Below, piece by piece: positions 48,693-59,177 of a DNA stretch of 64,000 bases (positions are counted from its first letter, which is position 1; the number at the start of each line of letters is the position of its first letter). A program made the translations under genes and the position numbers. Below the pieces are notes generated by a model, which was not told the origin of the DNA, made no database searches, and saw only the letters and a list, made by a program, of their open reading frames with translations. Origin of the DNA: Phyllostachys edulis (lineage: Eukaryota > Streptophyta > Magnoliopsida > Poales > Poaceae); contig CM070551.1 of the NCBI GenBank assembly GCA_036346405.1, positions 61,842,587-61,906,586 of the forward strand. Direction: 5' to 3'.

Positions 48693-51600
48693 CTACTCTG
48701 AAGAGGGAGATCCTAGTTGCATCTCCTCCGAGACCTTCCTGCCGACTGGCTGCATTTCTTCAATCAAACGACTTGCTTCTACCTCAGGGCAGTTGAAGTC
48801 GGCATCGATTGGTTGCACATCAATACTAGGGTCATGAGCTTTAAGTTTTGCCAATATATAACTTATTGCACCTTCGACCGCCTCCTTTATCGAGTCAGCT
48901 TGGTTGGCCTTCAGGGTGGTCACTAGTTCTTGCAAAGTCCCGACTTGTTCCCTAATAGTACTTATGTGAGCAGCTATCGTGTCTTCTAGAGGAGTTTTTC
49001 TCTCACCACGCAGCTCACCAAGTATATTGTTCAGGAGCATGATGTTGCCTTGAAGATTAATCTTCATCGACTTCATCTCCTATTGGTTACAAGTCGAAGC
49101 CTCACGGAGTTCTTCATTCTCGACTACTTGCTCTGAAAGGGGTAAGACTAGTCAAGCAAAAATAATTCCTAGAAGAGAAAAGAACTAGTTCACAGGTAAA
49201 GAATTCCTTACCAGCTAGTCGAGAATCTAACTTCTTGATTTCCTTATTATGGGAAGCAATGGTCTCAGCATGCCACTCCTCCCATAATCTAATGTCCTTT
49301 GCGTTTTCCTTGGCAATGCGGATGGTCTCGTTAAGAATCATGGTTTTTTTTCCTGATCCTTAGCTTCGAGCCTTCCCAGTTCGAGTTCAATTTCTAAAAA
49401 GAAATGAGAATCAGAATAAGAAAAGAACTCGTGAAGGACTGCAGGTAAAGAATTGCTTACCTGCTTGCTGAGATTTCAGCCTTTCAATCTCTTGATCTTT
49501 ATCTTTGGCGATACGAGAAATCTCGTGAACGCACCAAAGTTTTATCTTTAACTTCGATTTGGAGCCTTCTCATTTCGTCCTCTTTTTCTGAAAAGAAGTA
49601 AGAGTTAAAAAGATAAAGATCAACGACATAAGCAGTCTTAAGTTCAGCATTTACTGTTTATCTCTTCCTGCAATTTTTGAGTTGCAGAGTTAGCCTCCTG
49701 AAGCTTCTTCAAGAGGTCTTCTATCTTTTCCCCTAGCTTTCTCGACTCCTCTTTTTCATAATCGAGTGAGTCGGCCAGGGTCTTTTCATCACTATTTAAC
49801 CTATAAAGGTTAAAAGTAGACATGAGCACTATCTAACTGTTCGTAAGTCTTTCTACGACCAGTACCTAGTCGTGAGTTTTTCCACGACAAACCTCATAAG
49901 CACTGTATAAGTAGTCAAACCCTAAAACAACTATGAATAACAATGACTTACCACCTCTTTGCCTTTTCGCAGAGTTCCTCTTTTTCCTGTCGTAGCTCTA
50001 TAAGTTGTCGGTGATATTCACCAACAGTGGCAATTTGTTCCAGAGCTTTCTACAAAAAGAAAGACAGTAAGAACCAAGAGAAGGCCACACATATAAGTAT
50101 CCTTAAATACTTACGTTCATAGTCATCCAAGCAAACATCGAGGAAACCATCGTTGGACTCTTCAACTTATCTATCTTCACGACTTGATCCCACCAAACCT
50201 TCTCGAGATGGTCGTTGTCAAAAATTTCCCCTCTGTTGGGAATATCTTCGGGATGAGGGACTCGATCGCGAGGTCTAAAAGCAGAAGACCCCATGATGGA
50301 AGCAGGCCCAAAGAAATCAGCACAGAAGTTGAAGTACTCCTCGTCTTTTGATTCTGTAACTGCAGCTTCTCTTTGGAGACCGGAAGGTACGTCTGCAACG
50401 ACTTCCTTCCCGGGATGGTGGTCAGGTACATCACCACCCCTGGCTAGAGGTTTCTACCGCTACCTCTGCTGTCTCCACGACCACCTCAGCGGTCATAGCA
50501 ACTACCTTAGTGGTTGTAGCAACCACTTCAGAAGCCACGACTTCCTTCGCCACTCGGGCAGTAGGTGATCCTTTGACTACTCCCATTGTTGTCTCTCCAT
50601 CCGCTGGAGAAGTGGCAATGGGCTTCTCAATAGAAGCATCCTCGGGGGCTGAAGGAGTCGGGCTAAGAGCAACAAAAGGAAAGCACGTTAAATTGTGAAA
50701 AGCAAAAGGTAAATGCTATTCTTACATTTTAGTCTTTTTCACATACCTCTGCATCCTGGACCTAACCAGGAACTTAGGAGTCACCTTCCCAACAGAAGTT
50801 TTCTTCAACTTCTTTTCTACGACCACGTCTGGTTGGAGTTCAAGTTGAAGAATAGGCTTGGCCACGACCATGTTTGGTCGCAGGTCTTGAACAGGAGCTC
50901 TCTCTCTGGTCTCCTGACTTTTCGGATGGCCGAGATCAGTCTTGACCACCCCAAGAGCAGCGCAACCCTCGACCATAGGCTCTGCTGGATCAGCATTGTC
51001 CTTCACAAAAGACATAAAGTCCTTCTAGTTCTCCTTTTCTAGTTGCTTAACAAAACTAGGAGAGGCAGAAACTGCGAAAGTTTTCTTGTCATAATAGAAG
51101 GGTACCTTGGCCTTGCGGGCTTTGCGCTTAAGAGGTTCAGCTGCTTCGACCTCTTTAGCTTCAGCTGCTTCAACCTCCCTGGCTTCAGCTACAGCCATGT
51201 CTGCAGCAGATTTTGTAGAAGATTTGGTTGAAATAAAAGAACTTGAGCTTGCCCCTCCCTTGTCGGCGACTTTCACAAGTCGACACTTCTTAGATGGAGG
51301 AGCTGGACTTTTTTTCGTCATCATCCCTACGCCGATGGTTATCAGTTCGACCTCTTGGTCGTCCTGACGATTTTCCATACCTACTTTCTGTCAAAAACAG
51401 AAAAAGAAGAATTACTGACCAGTCCTAAGATCTTCTATGATCAGTATTAAGTTGTAAGTTTTTCTACGATATTTCCTTGATCTTAAGTTTTTCTATGATC
51501 ACTACCAAGTCGTAAGTTTTTCTATGACAAACAACTAGTCGTAAGTCTTTCTACGACTCTAAAGTCCTAAGGATAAAATCAACCCTTGATTACCTTTAGG

Positions 51601-52528
51601 CGCTCCATCTTCTCTTCTGCAGATAAAACCGCAAGGACTTAAGGAACCGCCACTCTAGGTGGTGGAGATTTCTCACAAACAAGTTTGACCCGAACGTCGA
51701 TCTCTGCTTGTGAAAGATCTATGCAAACAGATATGACATTCATTAGACCACTTTGAGAAAGACCAAACCGAGAGCTAAGTCGAAGATTCACTTACCCGCC
51801 TCGTAGTCCCCGGTGGGTCTTTTTATTCCCATGTACCTCCACATAGGAGGTACTCGTTTCTTCAAAGGGCTAATTCGATGTGTGATAAAATCCTTCACCA
51901 CATGCCACCCGGTCAGTCCCTCCTCTTTCAAGTCCTTGATGGCTTGAATGTAGGGAGTAATCCGACCGAGATCCCTGGGAGTCGAATCCCAGGAGGAATT
52001 CTTTTCGGCAGCCTTCCCCGTGAAAGTAAGGCTGTCATCTTGGATGATTTTTCAGTAAAACCACCTCTTCCTCCATCCCGGCCATGAAGACCGGGTAAAC
52101 ATCTGAATATATTCCTTCGACTTCCCATCATGGAGCTTCAGACCACAACTCCCAACAATCCCAGATTGTCGAGCCATTTCATAGAAATATTGAAAGAGCT
52201 CGAGGTCTGCTGGAATTCCCAGGTATGCCTCACACAGATACACGAATACACTTAGCATAGTGATGGAATTAGGACCGAGGTTCACTAATTCCACCCCAAA
52301 GTGCTCGAGTACGAGTGTGAGAAAGGGGTGAGCAGACAATCGAAGGCCATACTCACAATATGCCTAGAAGACGGGGATTTGCCCAATCTCCCCCGACGGC
52401 CAATGTTGTCCAACCACCGCAATCCACTTCACAAGAACCTTCTCTGGAATCTTCCCAGCGTCGACTAAGGCTTGAATCTTCACCGCATCCATCTCTGACT
52501 TGGCCCACTCAGAAACTGTTCTGGCCAT
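48693..52528 (-). pseudogene. Antisense gene between pol and the 3' LTR, spliced-looking, with coiled-coil exons
   Basis: Read on the minus strand it starts at ATG 52526-52528 (MARTVSEWAKSEMDAVK), meets one TAG near 52364, then continues HPFLTLVLEHFGVELVNLG and FVYLCEAYLGIPADLELF, the pattern of the plant 'putative gypsy type transposon' domain (PF04195-like), ending at a stop after GWRKRWFY. Lower exons: 51378-50722 in one frame with a single TAG at 51025 (KKCRLVKVADKGG, then AEAREVEAAEAKEVEAAEPL); 50294 to about 50115 (MGSSAFRPRDRVPHPEDIP) ending in GTAAGT; 50052-49950 (KALEQIATVGEYHRQLIELR) after TTTTTGTAG; 49829-49650 (YEKEESRKLGEKIEDLLKKL); two duplicated short exons; and a last part 49076-48693. 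Tat-group elements are known to carry such antisense ORFs; exon limits here are inference. Confidence 0.7.
49195..49570 (-). repeat. Duplicated exon-intron unit in the antisense gene
   Basis: Two units start with AGGTAAAGAATTCCTTACC (about 49195) and AGGTAAAGAATTGCTTACC (about 49442). Each is followed by a coding stretch that on the minus strand reads as coiled coil (EWHAETIASHNKEIKKLDS; and IAKDKDQEIERLKSQQ) with the exon end followed by GTAAGG or GTAAGC. A third related stretch precedes each (CTTCGAGCC or TTTGGAGCC text). The period is about 246 bp. Confidence 0.6.
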
Positions 52529-53073
52529 CTCTCTCGGAAAGAGGAGATTTTGGATTAAGGAAGGTCTTAGGAGAAGGTACAATTGGGTTGATGGCGGAGA
52601 AGGCAAGAACTCGATGAACAGCGGGAGCGATTTGGGGAAAAGTAGAAACCCAAGTCTCACCCCCCAGTAAGTATTTATAATCAGATGTTTAATGAAGGGT
52701 GGAAATCCAAGGGTTACCACCGTTTCGGGAACCGCTCCAACAAACAGACATATAAGAGACGGTCGTGATTCTCTAAGTTTGTCTGCCCAAGAAAATCAGG
52801 TTTGTTTTTACACCTCAAGCAAAATTACTTTCTTGGCCAAGTCTTTCTGGCCAAATGAAATATTAATCGGAAAGGTTTTACTTCCAATCACCATACTATG
52901 ACTACTTCATAGTCGAAAAAGTTCTCTACGACTATCTGGTAGTCGTAAGCAACCTTCTTGACCAAGTATATTTCTGGTCAAAGTAATGTACAAATGTTGA
53001 AGTGTTTTTCCTTCGACCATATTTTCACAACCTTCTCGTGGTCATAGGACCATTTACGACTCCTTTCCCAAGT

Positions 53074-53137
53074 AAGTTACTTTCACTTGAAGCTGGGGGT
53101 CTAGATAGTTACTTTCACTTGAAGCTGGGGGTCTAGA
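53074..53137 (+). repeat. Duplicated polypurine tract before the 3' LTR of the second gypsy element
   Basis: A 32-bp unit (AGTTACTTTCACTTGAAGC, then TGGGGGTCTAGA) is present twice in tandem, 53074-53105 and 53106-53137, with one difference, directly before the LTR start TGACGAGG at 53138. The outer element has a single equivalent (TTTGGGGGCTAGC, 57500-57512). Confidence 0.85.
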
Positions 53138-53217
53138 TGACGAGGATCTAATAATCCTTATTTTATCTTTTATCTATAATTCTTAGTATGGATAAATAAG
53201 ATGTCATGTCGTCCCTA
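53138..53217 (+). repeat. 3' LTR stub of the second gypsy element
   Basis: Only the first 80 bp match the 5' LTR at 33255; after GTCCCTA the sequence is outer-element integrase. TATGGATAAATA occurs at about 53186-53197 and again at about 53216-53227 across the junction, so the deletion probably used this short repeat. Confidence 0.82.
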
Positions 53218-53889
53218 TGGATAAATATCTTGAAGCTGATCGTTTATCCCACAAGGCAAAAATGTATACCTTGGTCAAAGGAGTCCTCTATAAATGAGGT
53301 ACTCAAGGAGTTCTCATGCGATGCATATCACAGAAAGAAGGATTAAATCTCCTTCGCGAAATACACGAAGGTATCTGTGGAAATCATGCTTCCGATAGAC
53401 CGCTGGTAAGAAAAGCCATTCGACAAGGTTTCTATTCGCCAATTGCCCTTTAGGATGCCAAAGAGTTGTTTAAAAAAGTGTGCAATGTCAGTTTTATAGC
53501 AGGCAAATACACCAACTGGCTTAGACATTGCAAACCATACCTCTATCTTGGCCTTTTGCAACCTAGGGGCTTGATATCCTAGGGCTGTTCCCAAAAGTAC
53601 CAGGCGGCTTCGAGTTCCTTTTTGTGGCTATTAATACATTCATAAAATGGATTGAAGCTGAACCTGTGACTGAGATAACAATGGAAGCAACCAAAAGGTT
53701 CATGATGAGAAGTGTAATTACTCGATTTGATGTTCCAAGTCTAATCGGAACAAACTTTCCCCCAAGTGGGAATGTCCTTACACAATGGTTGAAGTAACAC
53801 GACCAGACTCGATACGACTAGCAATGGAAGATGGCGGAGTCCATTCTAACTCTTGGAACATCAACCAACTACGCAAATTCTATGTGTAA
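53218..53889 (+). pseudogene. Integrase remnant of the outer gypsy element
   Basis: Homologous to 46550-47733: ADRLSHKAKMYTLVKGVLYK followed by a stop, then EGICGNHASDRPLV and, out of frame, text matching the zinc-binding and core regions. Stops and shifts occur every 20 to 60 codons. Between GTTCCAAGT and CTAATCGG (53735-53742) a stretch equivalent to 523 bp of the other copy is missing, with CCAAGTCT at the join and at both ends in the intact relative. The end (LRKFYV, TAA 53887-53889) is preserved. Confidence 0.85.
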
Positions 53890-54897
53890 TCTTGTACTTT
53901 CTCAATAAAGTTTACGCTTTCTCCAATCTTTATTGTGATACTTTGAGCAACGCTTTGATGATATTTTAGATCATATTTTACAACAACTCGGTTTTCTTTA
54001 CACTGGTCAAAGGAGGGTAACATTACCTAGTCGAAGTCTTTCCTCTCTACACGTGGCCCTGCCCACTAGAAAGAACTTCGTAGTGTCGATTCGTTCCTAA
54101 CTTTTGTTAACAACAAAAAAGAAACTAAGTTCAAAGAAAATATGGTCGAAACAAAATACAATAAGCTCTTTTCGACTTAGTTGATGTTTTCTCTCAAATA
54201 ATTCTCTAAGTAAACTAAGCTTCAATAATTTGTTCGACTACTTTTGGTAAAATTAATTCATTTAACCTGGTCGAAGACAGAAACACCACCTAGTCAAAGT
54301 CTTTTCTCTCTGTATGTGGTCTTGTCCACTAGAAGAAACTTCCTAGTGTCATGTAGTTTCTAAGTTCTGCTATCAGTACAATGCAATTGAATTCACCAAG
54401 AAAGGTTAAACGAATTTTTTGAGCAGTTTATCAGAGTAATGTTGATGCTCTCCATTTGATTTAATTGGTCGGAGAAAGCAACTCACCTAGTCGAAGTCCA
54501 TCCTTTTTGCACATGGTCTTACCCACTAGAAAGAACTTCCTAGTATCGACCTGTTACTAACTCTTGTAACCAGTACATGACAATCGAAATCGACAACAAG
54601 AGTCGGATAAAACACTTGCTAAGCAAACCCTTTTTACACTATTTACTTAGTTTAAATAATTAAACTAAGCAAATAGTCGGGGGCTAGGATAAAGTTATAA
54701 ATATGACTTCAATTGTTAGTCTTAAATTCATTTCTTCTTCTTTTTTATTGTCTTATGAGTTACTAACTACTCGATGAGACAATTTGCAGGAAAAAGAAGG
54801 TTTATAATCATAAACAAAATATTGTCTTTACAATGATATTTCCTATTACCAACTACTCTGATGAAGGAGATCCAATTTGCATGTCCTCTGTGACCTT
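53890..54897. repeat. Post-pol region with a threefold repeated block (outer element)
   Basis: The blocks start at about 54029, 54291 and 54490 (TAGTCGAAGTCTTTCCTCTC, then ACTAGAAAGAACTTC-TAGT). They are the counterparts of those at 47872, 48134 and 48340, with first spacing 262 bp in both elements. After them AACTAAGCAAATAGTCGGGG recurs (about 54662), followed by AT-rich sequence up to the antisense remnant. Confidence 0.83.
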
Positions 54898-55340
54898 CTT
54901 GCTGACTAGCTACACCTCTTCCATCAGTTATGCTGCCTTTGCTTCAGGGTAGTCAAAATCAGCTTCGATGGGTTGTTGACTAAGATTACGGTCATGTACC
55001 TTAAGTTTTACCAAAGCATAACTCACTGCACTTTTGACTGCTTCTCTTATCAAGTTGGCTTGATTGGTCTTCAAAGTTGATATAAACTCCTGCAAGGTTC
55101 CGACTTGTTGACCAATGGTACTCGTATAAGTGACCACTGCGTCCTCAAGAGGAGTGACATCCTTAGCACCAAGTCCTCCGTGCACATTGTTAAGGAGGAA
55201 AATATTGTCTTGAAGATTGATCTTCATTAACTTTGCCTCCACCTGACCATGAGTCAAAACTTCTTGGAGTTGATTTCTTTTGACTGCTTGCTTTGAAAAT
55301 AGAGTACGGCCAGTCAAAAGAATATTTCGCAAAATACCAG
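54898..55340 (-). pseudogene. Last exon of the antisense gene (outer element)
   Basis: On the minus strand it reads MKINLQDNIFLLNNVHGG, TPLEDAVVTYTSTIGQQVGT and LQEFISTLKTNQANLIREAV, matching 49076-48693 in the second element (MKINLQGNIMLLNNILGEL and so on). It is rich in heptad-like Leu/Ile/Val and probably coiled coil. Upstream exons are gone, replaced by an LTR fragment from about 55356. The longer open frame starting at 55434 crosses that junction and is an artefact. Confidence 0.72.
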
Positions 55341-55355
55341 TAAACAAAACTAGTC

Positions 55356-57222
55356 GTAGGTGTTCACTCATGCCCGTATTATTAAATGCGGGGACCCATT
55401 GCCCATCCTTTTCAGATGGGGATCTATTGCCCATATCTTAAATATGGGGACCCACTGTTCATATCTTAAATATGGGGATCTCAATGCCTACTCCTATGGG
55501 TATATCATGCCAACATGCAGGTTTGATATGAAATAAAATGAACAATCTACAATATGTTCTCATAATAATTATCAATTATCGATCATCGTATAAACAATAT
55601 GAAATAAACATTTTTATCATGCTAAATCATATTAAGCACACATCAAACCAACAATACTGCTCAACACACAATGTCGTACTAAAATTGTACTTGCCTCAAC
55701 CGTTTGATGAGTGACGACGAGTAGAGGGCTCTAACCCCAGTCTCACACCACCACTTTACATTCATAAAACATACTAAGAATACCATACAAAAGCACACCA
55801 TATTGCAATAAAACTAAATAGACAAATTCGCTCCTAATCGCAACCCAAAACGATACCATTCCTTCTCGAACACCATTTTGTCCAAAACAAGACAATCATC
55901 TTAGAAGAATCATAACTTTTGATCTATAGTTCCAAAAATCATGAACTTAGACTTTCTGGAATCTACACACATATTCCCACAATTTCTCAAGTGATCAAAA
56001 ACTCAGATTATTTCATCTAAACCCTTTTTTTTACTCTGAAGACAGATCTATCATCTTTAGTAATACCGACTTAGAAATTCCATAACTTTTAATTGGTTCA
56101 TCCAAAAACTGTGATCTAAGATATTATAGAATCCACAAGTAATTATCTACCATAATAAATTTAGGCCAAATTTTCTATTCTGCATTTAATTTTGCAAACT
56201 TAACATTTTTCCCAACTGTTCCCAACAGAAAGTCAGAACTGAAATACATACTTCAAAATTTCATAACTCCTATTTTACTTGTCCAAAAATTGTGTTCTTG
56301 GTCTTGCTAGAATCACCACAAATTTACCTATCCATTTCGTGAAGATAAAATCCCAAATTGGTCAATTTATAATTTTAATCTATATAACCATGGCTACTGC
56401 CAGAAACCAAAGAACTAAATAGGCAGTCGGATTGCACAAATCATAACTTTCAATCTATCCATCCAAAAATGAAAGCTAATGAAATCATCTACAAATCACT
56501 AGGGTACGACAAATCCAAATTTCGCAATTAAGGAACCCAAAACTACAGTGCAATACTGTCAGCATGAAACCGATCTGCTACCCAGAACTACAGTTCTGTC
56601 CCCTTCGGTTATTAAATCAGATCTCACAAACCATAGCTAATAATTGCATGAAAATTGGTATTAATATAGATACACAAGTTCTCTACAAGTTGTAAAAATT
56701 TCATCCCAAGCTGTGATCATTTCACCACTCAAATAGATCACCTACCAACACTGCATTGTGCTAAAACTACAGTAGTCCAGGCTGACAAAACCTCTCTCAA
56801 AACAGGTGCTCCTCTCAACTAATCCTCAATCTAACCGTACAAATCAAAGAGAAACAAGTTAGAAACACACTGACCAAGGTTGAGCCCGATCGGATGATGT
56901 TTGATGCTATGATCGACGTCTTGATGAAAACTGCACAAGATCACTCGAGATGGAATAGGGAGATGCAAGGTGGTGGCTGGTTTGGGGGAGGAGGGGAGGG
57001 GGTGCAAGGGAGGGGAGAGGGAGCTAGGGTTGGCTACCACTCTCCCTAAAACTAGCACCCTAATGGACCAAATGCCGTGGGTCGAAAGCCCACATCCCAG
57101 GTTCTCTTACTTTAGCGAACAAACCCTTCCGAAACCTCAAATTCTGAATTTTTTCCTCTTTTCATGCCCTTAATTCCATCTCTAATCTTATTGCACTCAC
57201 TAATGATAATCGGGATATTACA
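55356..57222. mobile_element. Truncated LTR fragment inside the outer gypsy element
   Basis: Ends cleanly in TCGGGATATTACA at 57222. It matches the LTR 59178-63973 over much of its length: a GGGGACC-CATTGCCCAT block near 55390, GCTCCTAATCGCAACCC (about 55829), TTCATAACT-type blocks, and a GC-rich G-run segment near 56980-57010. The start is missing; the outer element's sequence ends around 55345. Only an LTR piece is present and no target duplication is found. Confidence 0.75.
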
Positions 57223-57512
57223 ATGGAAGTCCAATGATCATCGTTTTATTACTCCTAATAAATCGTCAAAAACCAAAGCATCACCGCCTCTTTGGAATTT
57301 GTTTCCCATAAATGGAATTTATAAGGAACAATCAATTTTCTTCCATCTATCCAAGATAAACAATTATATATTTTACAACTCAAGTGAAATTACCTTCTTG
57401 ACCAAGTATACTTTTGGTCAAATGAAATACCAGTCAAAAAAGCCTTACTTCCGACCACCCTTCTACGACCTCTCTTCAAGTAAGTTATTTTCACTTGAAT
57501 TTGGGGGCTAGC
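57223..57512 (+). other. End of the outer gypsy internal region with polypurine tract
   Basis: No gene. Corresponds to about 52690-53137 of the second element, with the shared text ACTCAAGTGAAATTACCTTC and TTGACCAAGTATA. TTTGGGGGCTAGC (57500-57512) is the polypurine tract directly before the LTR. Confidence 0.75.
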
Positions 57513-58227
57513 TGATGAGGATCTAATAATCCTCAATTATTTATTTATTTATCTGTAATTCTTATTATAGATAACAATATCGTTATACTACTCTTAAGCA
57601 TACCCCTTAATGACCACAAGGGAGAAACTAATTGGGTGGTCATAAGCCTTTGTATGACCACCCTATGGTCGTAAGTCTTTCTACGACCATATCATGGTCG
57701 TAAGCTTTTCTTCGACCACCTCGTGGTCGTAGGACTTTCTACGACCAAGTCAGCTACGACTGCTCTGTAATTGATAAAGCCTGCAGAGCGTGGGCCTAAT
57801 CAATTGGAGAATCTTATGTCTGTGTTTAAGACATAGAGCGGTTAGTACACGATGTTATTATATGAGTAACTACATTACGCCCCTGTCTCTGACGGTAACT
57901 GCCAGGTGACGTGGTGGAATCATAATCCACAATAACAACCATCAACTGGTGTGGTACACCAAATGACGAGACGCCTCTTGGCCTGGAGAAACTGCCACCA
58001 CTACATGCACTATATAAGTGCTAAAGTCAGCAGACAGGAGAAGGAGAAGACATTACACATAGTTCTGGTTCTTCTTTGTAATCCAGATAGTTAATACAAG
58101 AACACAGGAGTAGGGTTATTATTCTCCTTGGAGAAGGCCTGGACCTGTCTAAAATCCCTGTGTCATTCTCTGTGTGATTCTGATTCTAGGAGACCCCTGA
58201 TTATTCATTCGTAAGATCGATACTAGA
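57513..58227 (+). repeat. 3' LTR of the outer gypsy element (interrupted near its end)
   Basis: Starts TGATGAGGATCTAATAATCC, TATA box TATATAAG at 58011-58018. The palindromic GGTCGTAAG/TACGACC array is better kept here (57636-57760) than in the 5' copy. It stops at ATACTAGA, about a dozen bases before the expected end, where a further LTR begins with TGTGAGAGCC; the remaining bases should lie beyond the window. Confidence 0.88.
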
Positions 58228-59177
58228 TGTGAGAGCCGTCGGGTTATTTAGCTTGTATTGCTTAACCGTCCGAATGGTCCTAGCATCACAAGAGAAATAT
58301 CCCACTCTCGGTGTATTATGTACCTTCCGAGAGCAGTACACATACACCTTCACAAATGATATCAAGTCATACAAAAGTTATTACAATACCAAACTTCATA
58401 ATTTACAATCATAAGGGCCAACCGGCCAAATAGCACAATAAAATAAAGAGTTTGCAGTGGAAATATAAGCCATGAGATTGCAGAAAAATAAAGCCAACCG
58501 GCTACCCTTACACACAAGGCAACCGACTGGTACACCCACCGAGCTAGTCATTAACGTTGAAGTTTGTCTCACAATAGTCAACCCCTTGGGGGTCAACTTC
58601 CTCTACAGCAAGTGGAGAATCCCATTGAGTACAAAATTGTACTCACAAGACTTACAAACAACAAACATATTCATAGCTACATACATTCAAGTATCAAAGG
58701 AAAGCTTCTATACTAGACAATTTTCAGCATAAAGGCACTTTCTTTGCAATAGAGTAATAAATTGAAAGGCAATTTACCAAATCTATTTTTAATTGTGCAA
58801 ATAATAGTGAGACAACATTTATAAACATAATTAACATCCTAGAGGTGACCTCCCAATAGCCACTACAACAATAGCACAAATGCCCAGTCGTACCACTCGG
58901 TTTCAACTTTTATCGAAATGTTGAGTTTCATTCTTGCGGGAAATAACCAAGCATGTTCATAACAAAAAAACGTGGCTATTCGAATAGATTATACCCTTTA
59001 GGGGTGTACAACTTTACCCACATGCCAGACCGCTCCTTTGCCAAGCTATCGAGACACTTCCGAATGTATGCCAGCAGAGCTATGTCCTACGAGACGTTTT
59101 CCAATGGTATGCATTAACTAAGAGCCACCCATATGGGTGAAACCCCCCGTGAACTGCCCTTGTGTGAACAGATGGGG

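Larger units (their letters stand above)
33255..53217 (+). mobile_element. Second Tat-like Ty3/gypsy element nested in the outer one
   Basis: 5' LTR 33255-34051, primer site 34053-34071, gag-protease-integrase (34126 to 47733, interrupted), an antisense gene (48693-52528), two polypurine tracts and the first 80 bp of the 3' LTR (53138-53217). It is homologous to the outer element throughout but better preserved. The left target duplication is GGTCA; the right end was lost when the 3' LTR was fused to the outer element's integrase. RT and most of RNase H are deleted near 46300. A copia-like element is nested at 34135-43677. Confidence 0.87.
15281..58227 (+). mobile_element. Outer Tat-like Ty3/gypsy retrotransposon, heavily interrupted
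   Basis: The two LTRs (15281-15997 and 57513-58227) begin TGATGAGGATCTAATAATCC and are alike along their length. The 5' LTR is followed by a primer site, and the 3' LTR is preceded by a purine-rich TTTGGGGGCTAGC. Own sequence survives as gag (16079-17959), an RNase H stub (32902-33254), integrase (53218-53889), an antisense-gene remnant and 57223-57512. Between these lie a LARD-like element, a second gypsy element and an LTR fragment. Protease, reverse transcriptase and most of RNase H are absent, lost by deletion rather than just displaced, because the sequence on either side of the LARD-like insertion comes from gag and RNase H respectively. Order and antisense gene suggest the Tat group. 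Confidence 0.85.

Noticed and set aside
55356..55434. Antisense-gene frame extending up to 55434
   Set aside because: The extra residues come from the LTR fragment joined at about 55350, not from the antisense gene.
15281..58227. Any intact, possibly mobile element or new defence-type system
   Set aside because: Every coding region inspected has stops, frameshifts or missing domains, there is no RT, and I saw no combination of genes beyond known transposon families.
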